A stretch of 20,263 nt of DNA from JAUWBF01 sp043815125 (GCA_043815125.1 JBDRJH010000471.1:1-20263); one strand, 5' to 3'. Counted from the first letter of the stretch, positions 6,446 through 15,066 are shown. The notes: generated by a model not told the origin, from the sequence alone. Program-made: numbers and translations.

Positions 6446-8992
6446 TCAGGGCAAGACGAAGTAGCGGACCGAGGAGACGAGCGGCAGCACGCCGTCTTCA
6501 TACCGTCCGGCGTCGGCCCCGGTTTGGGTGAAGATGCGGCCGGAGCGGAACGACGACCCGGCCTGGTGCCGGGTCGCCCCGGATGGCGACGAGGTCCAGC
6601 CGGCGGCGACGCGCCGGCCGTCGGCGCGGCGAAAAACGTAAAGGTGGGCGCCTTCGGGTTCGTCGACGAGTGCGGTTTCGAACTCGGTGCCGGCGAGCAG
6701 CCACTGGGAGGCCGCGAGCAGGGGCTGGATGGCGAGGGGCCGACGGTCGTCGTAGCCCCAGAGCACGCGGAAGTCGCCGTGCAGGGGGTCGTCCCTCCGG
6801 AAGCCGTTGTAGAAATAGAGGCGGTTGATGCCGGCGGCGCGCCGGGCGAGGATGCCCTTGAGCTCGGTCTCCGCGATACGGAGTCCGGCGCGGCCTTCGG
6901 GCATGGTGCCGAGCGCGGCCTCGGTGTCCCATATCTCGACCTTTCTCCCGGCGGCCCGGTTGATGGCTCCAACGATGTCGGCGAAGGCGCCGGCCCCGCG
7001 GTCGGAGGCGCGCACGCGACCATAGCCGTGGAAGGAAATCACGTCGCAATGTTCCATCAGTCCCTCGTCCCGGATCGCCCGGACGAGAAACTTAAGACCG
7101 CCTCCGGTGACCGAGCCCGCCACGATTTTGATGCCGGGATCGATCGCGCGAATCTCCGCCGCCGCCGCGCGCACCAGCGAGGTGTAAACGCGCTCGGGCG
7201 TGTCGTGCTCCCCTGCGCCGTCGGGCATGCCGAGGAACATGCGGCTGTCGGGTTCGTCCCAGATTTCCCAAACGCGCACGCGATCGCGATAACGGGTGAC
7301 GGTGGTGCGCACGTAGGCGCGCCAGTCGTCGAGTTTTTTGGCGGGATACACGGCCCAGTTGCGCGGCCAGCCCTTGCTTGCTTCCAGTTGGAGCGCGGGC
7401 GCCGAGCTGGCGAATCTGGGGGTGCCGTCCAGCATGCCGAGCACGCTGATCCCGTGGGCCAGGGGCGCGTCGATGAGTTCGTCAGTGAATCGCCATTGGC
7501 CCCGAACGGGCTCTACCTGCCACCATTTTGTCGTCATGGGCGGGTGGAAACGCACGGATTGCACGCCCAAGCGTCGCGCGTCCTCCAAGGTGGAGTCCGA
7601 ATCGGGGGCGAGTAAGTAGCGGCGGGGTTCCTGCGATCCTTCGGTTCGCCAATATTGGAGATGATGACCGAGCACCCAAGAGGAAGCGTCGGACGGAGTC
7701 GCATCCGTCATGGGCGGTAGCACGGCGATCTCGCCGGGCACGGTCGCCACGGCGGGTGAGTTGCGGTCGAGCGGCCCCACTTCGGTGTCGAACCAGCCGG
7801 GGGGCAGTTGCACGCCGGTGACGACAAATCCCGTCGTGCCGTCGGGAAGTCGGCCGACCGGTCGGTCAACCTGCCGCACGACGGTGCCGTCCCAGTCGCG
7901 AATGCGGACGGAAAGAGGCGTGCCGACATCGATCCCGGACGTGCGCACCGCAAGGGAAAGCGGATCGCCGCCCACGACGCGGGGCACCCGCCGGCCTGCG
8001 ACTTCGAAGCTAACGTTGGCGGCGGGCGGCACGACGGTGGACCGCGCTTGATGGTCCGGCGACTCAACCAGACGGACATGCTTCAGCACGGCGGAGCCGG
8101 ATGCGAAGGTGATTCCCAGGACGGCGGGACGATTCAACTCGAGAAGCCCCGATTCGGGCGGGGTGAGGGAAAACCGAGTGCTCCAGAATCCGTTTTCGCC
8201 GGCGTCGAGCGTGAAGCGGCGGATCGTCTCGCGTTTCGCGCCGCGCAGCGACGCATGCAGACCGGCAAGGTTTTCGCCGGATACTTCCAAGCGATAGCTT
8301 TGGCCGAGGCGCAAGGCAACCGGCTCAATCTGAACGGCGGTGGCGGGGCTACCCGGCTCCGGGGAGAGCACTAGCCGCCCGCCGGACTGGTGATCGGATT
8401 CGATGCGAGCCTGCGCGAGAACCCAGCCAGCGTCGAGCAGCGCAAAATCCGGATTGGCGAGCAACTGGCCGCGTGGCCCGACTGGGTCCGCAGGGATGTC
8501 AAATTCGGGCAGACGCTCGAGTGTGGTGCGGGTGACGTCGAGCGTGCCCGTGCCGGTGACGATCAGGAAGAGCCCAAACTCGCCGGACTGCGTCGAGGCG
8601 GGAGTCCGAAACTGGAGTTCGGCCGCCATGCGATTGTCCTGGGTGACGTAATCGCGGGAGCCAAACAAGGTGTAGGGCAGCACCCGTTTGCGCACGCGCA
8701 CGGAAACGGTCTCGATCTGGCCGGCGAGATCGGCGGTGACGCGCACGCGATAGATAGCGCCTTCGACGAGCGCGGGCATGGGGAGGAAGATCTGGGCGAA
8801 GCCTTGGCTTTCCACTCGGGCACCGGCCTCGGCGGTGTGGCGGGAAATGTTGGCGGGCGAGTTGGCCCACGCTCCGTTGTCCTGCCATGGTGTCGCGAAC
8901 GGGATGCGGTGGGCGACTTGGGCAAGGCACGGGGCCGCAAAACAGACGAAAATAAACAGAAGCGGCGAAAGCCGGCGGGGGCGGGCCGGCAT
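6446..8992 (-). CDS. Secreted clan GH-A glycoside hydrolase (GH39-like), stand-alone copy
   Basis: This 848-residue protein has a signal peptide (basic start, then LSPLLFIFVCFAAPCLAQ, cleavage about residue 25). Two beta-sandwich, carbohydrate-binding-like regions follow (about 26-165 and 172-312), then a linker domain and a TIM-barrel-like region (about 438-770). The putative acid/base is Glu580 in VWEIWDEPDS and the putative nucleophile is Glu691 in VEIWDTEAAL, the arrangement seen in clan GH-A families such as GH39. The residue before the acid/base is Asp579, where most of the clan, and the paralogue at 11232-15017, have Asn. A beta-sandwich tail ends the protein. The substrate is unknown. 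The ATG at 8992 is chosen because it gives the signal peptide; a TTG at 9022 is the alternative. It lies 40 bases after the pyruvyl transferase gene, apparently in the same operon. Confidence 0.8.
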   Translation of the reverse strand: MPARPRRLSPLLFIFVCFAAPCLAQVAHRIPFATPWQDNGAWANSPANISRHTAEAGARVESQGFAQIFLPMPALVEGAIYRVRVTADLAGQIETVSVRVRKRVLPYTLFGSRDYVTQDNRMAAELQFRTPASTQSGEFGLFLIVTGTGTLDVTRTTLERLPEFDIPADPVGPRGQLLANPDFALLDAGWVLAQARIESDHQSGGRLVLSPEPGSPATAVQIEPVALRLGQSYRLEVSGENLAGLHASLRGAKRETIRRFTLDAGENGFWSTRFSLTPPESGLLELNRPAVLGITFASGSAVLKHVRLVESPDHQARSTVVPPAANVSFEVAGRRVPRVVGGDPLSLAVRTSGIDVGTPLSVRIRDWDGTVVRQVDRPVGRLPDGTTGFVVTGVQLPPGWFDTEVGPLDRNSPAVATVPGEIAVLPPMTDATPSDASSWVLGHHLQYWRTEGSQEPRRYLLAPDSDSTLEDARRLGVQSVRFHPPMTTKWWQVEPVRGQWRFTDELIDAPLAHGISVLGMLDGTPRFASSAPALQLEASKGWPRNWAVYPAKKLDDWRAYVRTTVTRYRDRVRVWEIWDEPDSRMFLGMPDGAGEHDTPERVYTSLVRAAAAEIRAIDPGIKIVAGSVTGGGLKFLVRAIRDEGLMEHCDVISFHGYGRVRASDRGAGAFADIVGAINRAAGRKVEIWDTEAALGTMPEGRAGLRIAETELKGILARRAAGINRLYFYNGFRRDDPLHGDFRVLWGYDDRRPLAIQPLLAASQWLLAGTEFETALVDEPEGAHLYVFRRADGRRVAAGWTSSPSGATRHQAGSSFRSGRIFTQTGADAGRYEDGVLPLVSSVRYFVLP

Positions 8993-9032
8993 GGCTGAAA
9001 GGAGTGAGGTCACAGGGGGCAAGGGGATGAGT

Positions 9033-10298
9033 TTAGCGGGCAGCCGAGGAGAAGGCTTCGCAATAATGTCTTACGATTTCCATCGATTGGGCCTGCAGCC
9101 GGGCTACGTGGGCTCGGGCGGAGGACAGCTTGGCCGCGATTCGGTCTGGGTGGTGGTGCATTTGCAGCAGGAGATCAGCGATGTCGTGACCGTCGGTGTC
9201 GTCGATCTCGAATATCCACTCGGGCAGGCCGATGTCCCTCCACATCTGGCCCTTTACGGTGTCACTGGGTTGGCGCAGATGAATGGCCGGGGTGCCCGCT
9301 GCGAAGGCGAGAATGGGAGAGTGCATCTCGACGCTGACAACGGCGAAAGCGCGGGCGTAAATGCCGGCGGCCTCGTCGTTGCGCCAGTAGGTGTCGCGCC
9401 ACACGACATGTGATCGGATCGCCGGCGCAAGCGGTTCCACGAGCTCTGTCCGGGCAAGATCGACCTGATAGGTCATTTCAGGACAGGCGAGCACCTTGAG
9501 CCCGGTGTCGCGGACCCAGCGGGAAACGATGGTGCGGAGCGTGTCGTGGTCACGTTCGCGGTAGGTTTCGCTGATCTCCGCGCGCTCCATCTCGCGAGGC
9601 GTGGGGGGGCGATCATGAATCCGGTGATAAGGGGTGTAGCGAAGCCTGGGGACGACGCAGATAAACTTGCCGGGCTCGAGTCTGTGCGCGGCGAGAAAGG
9701 CGTCGGCGGCCCGTTCGTCCGCGTCGGTGGCGGCGAAGGCGGCGTCGGGAGCAAAGCCGAGGCAGGAGGAGGGGTTCATGCGCACACCGGCGGCGCGGAC
9801 GGCCCGCAACGTGGTGGTGTCTCGGCAAAAGACGAAGTCGGCCCCGGATAGGAGCGCGATCAAATCCGGGTCAAACTCCTCAAGAGAGACGCCATAGATG
9901 CCGTAGGGTCTCCCGGTCGCGGCCCAGGCCGAGAGTTCGGCGCGCGCCACGACATAGGGACCGGAGCCGTGGATGAACATGTCGGCCGCGGCCCAGGCAT
10001 GCTGTCCGGCCGCCGTGGCGGGAAGTCCGTCCGGTGTCTCAGGCTCCTCGATGATTTCGACCCGGGGGAAGTGGTGGCGGAGCACCGCGCTCACGCCATG
10101 TCCGAGATTTCGGGCGAGCAACGTGATCCGGGCTGCGGGGAGATGGGTCTCCAGCAGCCGCAGCAGGCCCGGCGTGTGGCTGATATCGCCGATGTTGACC
10201 GTCTGCCAGGAAGAGCGGACGAGTAAATGCGGGACGCGAGGGAGCGGACATTTATCGACGGCAAGGCCGCCGACCGGTTTTTGTGCGGTCAAAGACAT
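9033..10298 (-). CDS. Polysaccharide pyruvyl transferase family protein
   Basis: This 421-residue protein fits the PS_pyruv_trans family (PF04230), whose members transfer pyruvate from phosphoenolpyruvate to a sugar as a ketal in exopolysaccharides or cell-wall polymers. Visible signatures are QTVNIGDISHTPG near the N-terminus, FIHGSGPYVV, FVFCRDTTTLRAVRAAGV, the APDAAF strand end, and the C-terminal VEMHSPILAFAAGTPAIHL. The last resembles the family's conserved 'hsxifa.aaGtP.i' substrate-binding element. No signal peptide is present with the ATG at 10298, so it should act in the cytoplasm on precursors. A longer open frame to 10445 runs into the PEP-CTERM gene and looks non-coding. Spacing of about 46 bases from the PEP-CTERM gene and 40 to the hydrolase suggests one transcript. 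The exact acceptor sugar is unknown. Confidence 0.85.
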   Translation of the reverse strand: MSLTAQKPVGGLAVDKCPLPRVPHLLVRSSWQTVNIGDISHTPGLLRLLETHLPAARITLLARNLGHGVSAVLRHHFPRVEIIEEPETPDGLPATAAGQHAWAAADMFIHGSGPYVVARAELSAWAATGRPYGIYGVSLEEFDPDLIALLSGADFVFCRDTTTLRAVRAAGVRMNPSSCLGFAPDAAFAATDADERAADAFLAAHRLEPGKFICVVPRLRYTPYHRIHDRPPTPREMERAEISETYRERDHDTLRTIVSRWVRDTGLKVLACPEMTYQVDLARTELVEPLAPAIRSHVVWRDTYWRNDEAAGIYARAFAVVSVEMHSPILAFAAGTPAIHLRQPSDTVKGQMWRDIGLPEWIFEIDDTDGHDIADLLLQMHHHPDRIAAKLSSARAHVARLQAQSMEIVRHYCEAFSSAAR

Positions 10299-10344
10299 GG
10301 GGGGATGAGCAGGCTTGAGGGGAGAGCGTCGGGGCGCGGTTTGG

Positions 10345-11121
10345 TCAGCGCCGTGGGCGACGGATGCTCGCCAGCAACAGTCCCGCGGAGCCAACCAGCA
10401 TGGCGGCGGAGGAGGGTTCGGGGATGGTCGAGAAGAAACCCACATCGTCGAGGCCCAGGACCACGGTCTCCGAGCCGCTGTCGAGCGTCACCGAGATCGA
10501 GATGCTTCCGATCGTCTGACTCGAAGGCGCCTCGTAACCAAAATAGAGGCCGATGGCGGAGCTCGACCCGGTGCCGGTGTAGGTCTGGGTCGAGAGGACG
10601 GTGGACGTTTCGGAGAGGAAATTCACCGTGATGTCCGACACGCGGGCAAAGCGGTTTCCGGCCAGGGTGAACGCCGCGGCGTTCACACCGGCGCCCGTGA
10701 AGTCGATCAGACCGGTCAACGTCGCCGCATTTGTCGTGTTGGCCTGGATCCGAATGGCGCTCGACCCGGATGTCGCGAAAGTGGCGTTGGTGATTTCGTT
10801 CCCGGTGTTGTCGAGCTGGATCGACCCGCTGAAGCTGAACTGGATGCCGGGCAGATCAGTGGAGGTAAAAGCGATCGAGTTCGAACCGCTGGTGAAGCCG
10901 GTGAAATCCCGCACGACCCAGAATCCGGTCAGTGCGTCGAGGGTGGCGGCCGAGGTCGCGCCGACCGCCGATTGGGTGACCTTGGCGTTGCTCGAATAAT
11001 TCGGGGCGAACAGTGAGGGATCAGTCAGGGTGAGGGCGGACGTTTGCTGGCCGGCGAACGCCAGTCCCGCAAGCAGGAGCGGAAGGCGGATGTATCGGGA
11101 GGAGGAGGTTGAGGTTTTCAT
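10345..11121 (-). CDS. PEP-CTERM sorting domain-containing surface protein
   Basis: This 258-residue protein has an N-terminal signal peptide (basic start, core LPLLLAGLAFAG). A beta-rich, Ser/Thr-rich ectodomain follows, starting at LTDPSLFAPNYSS and ending at LGLDDVGFF. A classic PEP-CTERM tail closes it: IPEPSSAAMLVGSAGLLLAS followed by basic IRRPRR. By family knowledge this tail is recognised by an exosortase, which removes it while the protein is exported or placed on the surface, often in strains making exopolysaccharide. The ectodomain is homologous to both tandem domains of the fusion protein encoded just upstream. I use the ATG at 11121; an in-frame ATG at 11139 is equally possible, and leader similarity to the fusion gene slightly favours it. 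An operator-like sequence lies upstream at 11183-11196. Confidence 0.88.
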   Translation of the reverse strand: MKTSTSSSRYIRLPLLLAGLAFAGQQTSALTLTDPSLFAPNYSSNAKVTQSAVGATSAATLDALTGFWVVRDFTGFTSGSNSIAFTSTDLPGIQFSFSGSIQLDNTGNEITNATFATSGSSAIRIQANTTNAATLTGLIDFTGAGVNAAAFTLAGNRFARVSDITVNFLSETSTVLSTQTYTGTGSSSAIGLYFGYEAPSSQTIGSISISVTLDSGSETVVLGLDDVGFFSTIPEPSSAAMLVGSAGLLLASIRRPRR

Positions 11122-11182
11122 AAGGTGAGGGAGCGGCATTATCTCTACGTCGGGCGAAGGCCGGAGGGCAAAGACGACGGGA

Positions 11183-11196
11183 CTTTAATGATAAAG
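11183..11196. promoter_or_regulatory. Candidate LacI-type operator upstream of the PEP-CTERM gene
   Basis: The 14-base sequence CTTTAATGATAAAG, a partial palindrome with CTTTA/TAAAG arms, occurs here and, identically, at 15067-15080. On the minus strand it contains TATCAT, a 5/6 match to a -10 element. A weak -35-like TTCTCC lies 18 bases further upstream; the other site has TTCCCC at the same spacing. Binding here would overlap the promoter of the PEP-CTERM operon and so repress it. Binding by the adjacent LacI protein is inference. Confidence 0.5.
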
Positions 11197-11231
11197 CAGG
11201 TCTGACGGCCCGGAGAACTGCCGAGCGGGGT

Positions 11232-14200
11232 TCAGGGGGTTTGGTCGAAGTATCGGACGGAAGTGGTCAGGGGCAGCACCCCGCCCTCGTAGCGGCCGGT
11301 GTCCGCGCCGGTCTGGGTGAAAATACGACCGGAAACGAAGGGGCCGGTTTGCTGATATTGAGTCGAACCGGACGGGGCGGAGGTCCAGCCGGCGGCGATG
11401 CGCCGGCCATCGGCGTGCCGAAAAACGTAAACGTGCGCGCCTTCGGGCTCATCAACGAGCGCGGTTTCGAACTCGGAGCCGGCGAGCAGCCACTGGGAGG
11501 CCGCGAGCAGGGGCTGGATGGCGAGAGGCCGGCGGTCGTCGTAACCCCAGAGCACGCGGAAGTCGCCGTGCAGGGGGTCGTCCCTCCGAAAGCCGTTGTA
11601 GAAATAGAGGCGGTTGATGCCGGCGGCGCGACGGGCGAGGATGCCCTTGAGCTCGGTTTCCGCGATGCGGAGCCCGGCCCGGCCTTCGGGCAGCGTGCCG
11701 ATCGCCGCCTCGGTGTCCCAGATCACGACCTCGCGGCCGGGGCCGGCGGCTTGGTGAATGGCGCCGACGAGATTGGCGAAGGCGTCGGCCCCGCGGTCGG
11801 AGGCGCGGACCCGACCGTAACCGTGGAAGGAGATGACATCGCAATGGTCCAGCAGCCCCTCGTCCTGGATGGCCCGCACCAGAAACTCCTGGCCTCCGGC
11901 GGTGACGGATCCGGCCACGATAATGATGGCGGGGTCGATCGCGCGAATCTCCTCGGCGGCGGCGCTCACCAGAGAGGTGTAAACGCGCTCGGGCGTGTCG
12001 GTGCCGTCGGGCAGGCCGAGAAACATGCGGCTGTCGGGTTCGTTCCAGATTTCCCAGGCACGCACGCGGTGACGATAACGGGTGACGGTGGTGCGCACGT
12101 AGGTCCGCCAGTCGTCGAGGTTTTTGGCGGGATACACGGCCCAGTTTAGCGGCCAGCCATTGGTGGCGGCCAGTTTCGCCGGAGGGGCGGAGCTGGCGAA
12201 GCGGGGGGTGCCGTCCAACGTGCCGAGCACGCTGATGCCGTGGGCGATCGGGGCTTCGATGAGTTCGTCGGAGAACTTCCATTCTCCTCGCACGGGCTCC
12301 ACGTGCCACCATTTGGTGGTCATGGGCGGATGAAAACGCGTGGATTGCAGGCCGAGGGCTCGGGCGGCGGCGAGCGTCTCCGTCGCGTCGGGAGCCCGGC
12401 TATAGTCGCGCGGCTCATGAGGGCCCGCGGACCGCCAGTATTGGAGGTGATGTCCGAGCACCCAGGCTTCGGCGTCGTCGTCGGGCTCGGGCGCGTCCAC
12501 CGGCGGCAGCACCGCGATCTCTCCCGGTATGAGATGGACGTGGGTATCGCCGTGATCGGGCAGGCCGACCTCGGTGTCGAACCAGCCGGGAGGGAGCTGC
12601 ACCCCGGCGGCGACGAATCCGGAGGTGCCGTCGGGCAGTGTGCCGACTGTCTGATCGATCTGGTGGACGAGGGTGCGATCCCAGTCGCGGATGTTCACCA
12701 GCAGGCGGCTCCCGGCATTCACCCCGTCGGTCCGCACTGTCAGCGTGAGCGGGGTGCCGCTCACGACACGGGGTGTCCGGAGCCCTGCCGCCGCAAAGCT
12801 CACCGCAGCCTCGGGAAGCCGGACGGGGAGGTCGGGTGGGAAATGCGCCGGAGCTTCCAGCAGGCCGACGCGTTCAAGGACGGGCGAACCGGACGTGGCG
12901 AAGATGTCGAGGACGGCGGAGCGGCTCAATTCGAGGACCCCGGCGTCGGGCGGAGTGAGCGAGAACCGTGTGGTCCAGCGTCCGTCGTGCCCGGCGTCCA
13001 GCGTGAAGCTGTATATCGTCTCCCCCCCCGCGCCGCGCAGCCGTGCTTGCAGCCCGGAGAGGTTCTGGCCGACCACTTCGATTTCGTAGCTTTGCCCGAT
13101 GCGGAGCGTCACCGGTTCGAGCTGGAGGGCGACGGCGCGATTGGCTGCTTGCGGCTCAAGCAAGAGGCGATTGCCGGAGGACGGGGTGGTCTCGAAGCTG
13201 GCGTTTTGGAGCGCCCAGCCGGCGTCGCGCAAGGCGAAGCCGGGATTGGCCAGCAACTGCCCGCGGGGCCCGACCGGATCCGCGGGGATGTCGAAGCCAG
13301 GCAGGCGTTCGAGGGTGGCCCGGGCGATGTCGAGGACGCCCGCCCCGGTGACGACGAGATAGAGCCCAAACTCGTCGGACAGCGTCGAGGCGGGGGTCCG
13401 CAACTGGAGCTCGGCCGCGAGTTGGTTGTCCTCGTTCACAAAATCCCGGGAGCCGAACAGCGTATAGGGTTGGGCGCGCTTGCGGACACGCACGGAGACG
13501 GTCTCGATCTGGCCGGACAGCTCGGCGTCGAGGCGCACGCGATAAACCGCGCCCATCTCCAGCGCGGGCAGGGAGAGAAACAGTTGGGCGAAGCCCTGGC
13601 TCACCACGCGGGCGCCGGCCTCGCCGTTGTCGCTGTGATTGGTGATCACGGAAGGCGAATCGGCCCAGGCCCCGTCATCCCGCCAGCGGGCGGTGACAGG
13701 CACGCGATGGGCGGTCATGGGCGAGAAGCCCATGTCGTCGAGGCCGAAGATGGAGGTGGTGGAACCGGAGTTGAGTTCGATCTCGATAAGGATGCTGCCG
13801 ATGCCCCGTCCGGGGTCCGCCGCATAACCGAAGTAGAGGCCGTTGGTCGAGGTCGAGCCCGTGCCGTTGTAGGTCTGGGTGGAGAGGACGGTCGGATTGG
13901 CCGAGTCCTCGGAGCGGAAGGTGACTTTGATGGTCTTCACCCGGCCGAAACGATTGCCCGCAAGGGTGAAGGCGGCGGCGTTTACCGGGGCTCCGGTGAA
14001 ATCGATCCAGCCGCTGATGGTCGTGGCCGTTGTTGTGTTTGACTGGATGCGAATGGCGCTCGCGTCCGAGGTCGTGAAGGTGGTGTTGGTCAGCTCATTT
14101 CCGGTGGTCGGATGGATGCCTCCGCTGAAATCGAACCGGATGCCGGGCATATCTCCGGAGCTGAAGGCGAGGTCATTGGATCCGTCTGCGAATCCGGTGA

Positions 14201-15017
14201 AAGCGCGCACGACCTGAAACCCGTCGAGGGCGTCGATGGCCGGGGGCGCAGTCGCCGTTGCGGCGGACCAGGTGATTTTCGGATTGTTGGAATACTCCGG
14301 TGCGAACAGCGGGGGATCGGTTAGTGAGAAGCCCATGTCGTCGAGGCCGAAGATGGAGGTGGTGGAACCGGAGTTGAGTTCGATCTCGATAAGGATGCTG
14401 CCGATGCCCCGTCCGGGGTCCGCCGCATAGCCGAAGTAGAGGCCGTTGGTCGAGGTCGAGTCCGTGCCGACGTAGGTCTGGGTGGACAGCTCGGTCGGAC
14501 AGGTGGAGTGCGTGGAGAGAAAGGTGACGGTGATGGTCTTCACCCGGGCGAAACGATTGCCCGCAAGGGTGAAGGCGGCGGCGTTTACCTGAGTTCCGGT
14601 GAAATTGATCGAGCCGCTGATGGTCGTGGCCGTTGTCGTGTTTGACTGGATGCGAATGGCGCTCGCGCCCGAGGTGGTGAAGGTGGTGTTGGTCAGCTCA
14701 TTTCCGGTGGTCGGATGGATGCCTCCGCTGAAATCGAATTGGATGCCGGGCATATCTCCGGAGCTGAAGGCGAGGTCATTGGATCCGTCTGCGAATCCGG
14801 TGAAATCGTGCACGACCCAGAATTCGGTCAGTGCGTCGAGGGTGGCGGCCGAGGTCGCGCCGACCGCCGACTGGGTGACCTTGGCGTTGCTTGAATAATT
14901 CGGGGCGAACAGCGAGGGATCGGTGAGTGTGGTGGCGGAGGCCTGATGATCGGTGAACGCCAGTCCCGCGAGCAGGAGCGGGAGGCGGAGGGCGGGTGGA
15001 ATAATGGGGTGGGGCAT
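11232..15017 (-). CDS. Fusion protein: two tandem PEP-CTERM-type ectodomains plus clan GH-A hydrolase
   Basis: This 1261-residue protein starts with a signal peptide (core LPLLLAGLAF). Residues about 31-231 and 232-432 are two near-identical copies of the ectodomain of the neighbouring PEP-CTERM protein; each begins LTDP and ends FGLDDMGF. Neither copy has the PEP-CTERM tail. From about residue 434 (MTAHRVPVTA) to the end it matches the mature part of the stand-alone hydrolase at 6446-8992, beginning where that protein's signal peptide ends. It has the same two beta-sandwich regions and TIM-barrel-like domain. Putative catalytic residues are Glu993 (AWEIWNEPDS) and Glu1103 (VIWDTEAAI). The ectodomains may serve as an adhesion or carbohydrate-binding module, which is inference. 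The ATG at 15017 is preferred over the TTG at 15023. An internal ATG at 13718 could start the hydrolase part alone, without a signal peptide. Confidence 0.8.
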   Translation of the reverse strand: MPHPIIPPALRLPLLLAGLAFTDHQASATTLTDPSLFAPNYSSNAKVTQSAVGATSAATLDALTEFWVVHDFTGFADGSNDLAFSSGDMPGIQFDFSGGIHPTTGNELTNTTFTTSGASAIRIQSNTTTATTISGSINFTGTQVNAAAFTLAGNRFARVKTITVTFLSTHSTCPTELSTQTYVGTDSTSTNGLYFGYAADPGRGIGSILIEIELNSGSTTSIFGLDDMGFSLTDPPLFAPEYSNNPKITWSAATATAPPAIDALDGFQVVRAFTGFADGSNDLAFSSGDMPGIRFDFSGGIHPTTGNELTNTTFTTSDASAIRIQSNTTTATTISGWIDFTGAPVNAAAFTLAGNRFGRVKTIKVTFRSEDSANPTVLSTQTYNGTGSTSTNGLYFGYAADPGRGIGSILIEIELNSGSTTSIFGLDDMGFSPMTAHRVPVTARWRDDGAWADSPSVITNHSDNGEAGARVVSQGFAQLFLSLPALEMGAVYRVRLDAELSGQIETVSVRVRKRAQPYTLFGSRDFVNEDNQLAAELQLRTPASTLSDEFGLYLVVTGAGVLDIARATLERLPGFDIPADPVGPRGQLLANPGFALRDAGWALQNASFETTPSSGNRLLLEPQAANRAVALQLEPVTLRIGQSYEIEVVGQNLSGLQARLRGAGGETIYSFTLDAGHDGRWTTRFSLTPPDAGVLELSRSAVLDIFATSGSPVLERVGLLEAPAHFPPDLPVRLPEAAVSFAAAGLRTPRVVSGTPLTLTVRTDGVNAGSRLLVNIRDWDRTLVHQIDQTVGTLPDGTSGFVAAGVQLPPGWFDTEVGLPDHGDTHVHLIPGEIAVLPPVDAPEPDDDAEAWVLGHHLQYWRSAGPHEPRDYSRAPDATETLAAARALGLQSTRFHPPMTTKWWHVEPVRGEWKFSDELIEAPIAHGISVLGTLDGTPRFASSAPPAKLAATNGWPLNWAVYPAKNLDDWRTYVRTTVTRYRHRVRAWEIWNEPDSRMFLGLPDGTDTPERVYTSLVSAAAEEIRAIDPAIIIVAGSVTAGGQEFLVRAIQDEGLLDHCDVISFHGYGRVRASDRGADAFANLVGAIHQAAGPGREVVIWDTEAAIGTLPEGRAGLRIAETELKGILARRAAGINRLYFYNGFRRDDPLHGDFRVLWGYDDRRPLAIQPLLAASQWLLAGSEFETALVDEPEGAHVYVFRHADGRRIAAGWTSAPSGSTQYQQTGPFVSGRIFTQTGADTGRYEGGVLPLTTSVRYFDQTP
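13722..14927 (-). repeat. In-frame tandem duplication, 603-base period
   Basis: Copies at about 13722-14324 and 14325-14927 each encode one 201-residue ectodomain. A block of 104 bases is perfectly identical between them (13723-13826 and 14326-14429), and further long identical blocks occur, for example around 14107-14200 and 14707-14805. Divergence is concentrated at the LTDP ends and near the SEDSANP/STHSTCP segment. This points to a recent duplication or continuing gene conversion. Confidence 0.85.
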
Positions 15018-15066
15018 AAGCAACGTCCCTACGTCCGACGGATGGCGGTTGGCGAAGGCCGCGAAG

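Noticed and set aside
6170..7615. 481-codon plus-strand open frame opposite the prepilin-like and hydrolase genes
   Set aside because: It spans two unrelated genes on the other strand and shows no motif; non-coding shadow.
13718..13718. Internal ATG as the start of a separate hydrolase gene, making the fusion two genes
   Set aside because: The frame is open across the junction and this start would give a hydrolase without a signal peptide, unlike its secreted paralogue. The fused reading is preferred.
12240..14042. 600-codon plus-strand open frame opposite the fusion gene
   Set aside because: It is an antisense shadow: composition is Gly/Glu/Asp/Val-rich with no domain pattern, while the minus strand encodes recognisable catalytic motifs.
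13722..14927. CRISPR or short-repeat array
   Set aside because: The repeats are two long in-frame coding copies with a 603-base period, without spacers; they are a domain duplication.
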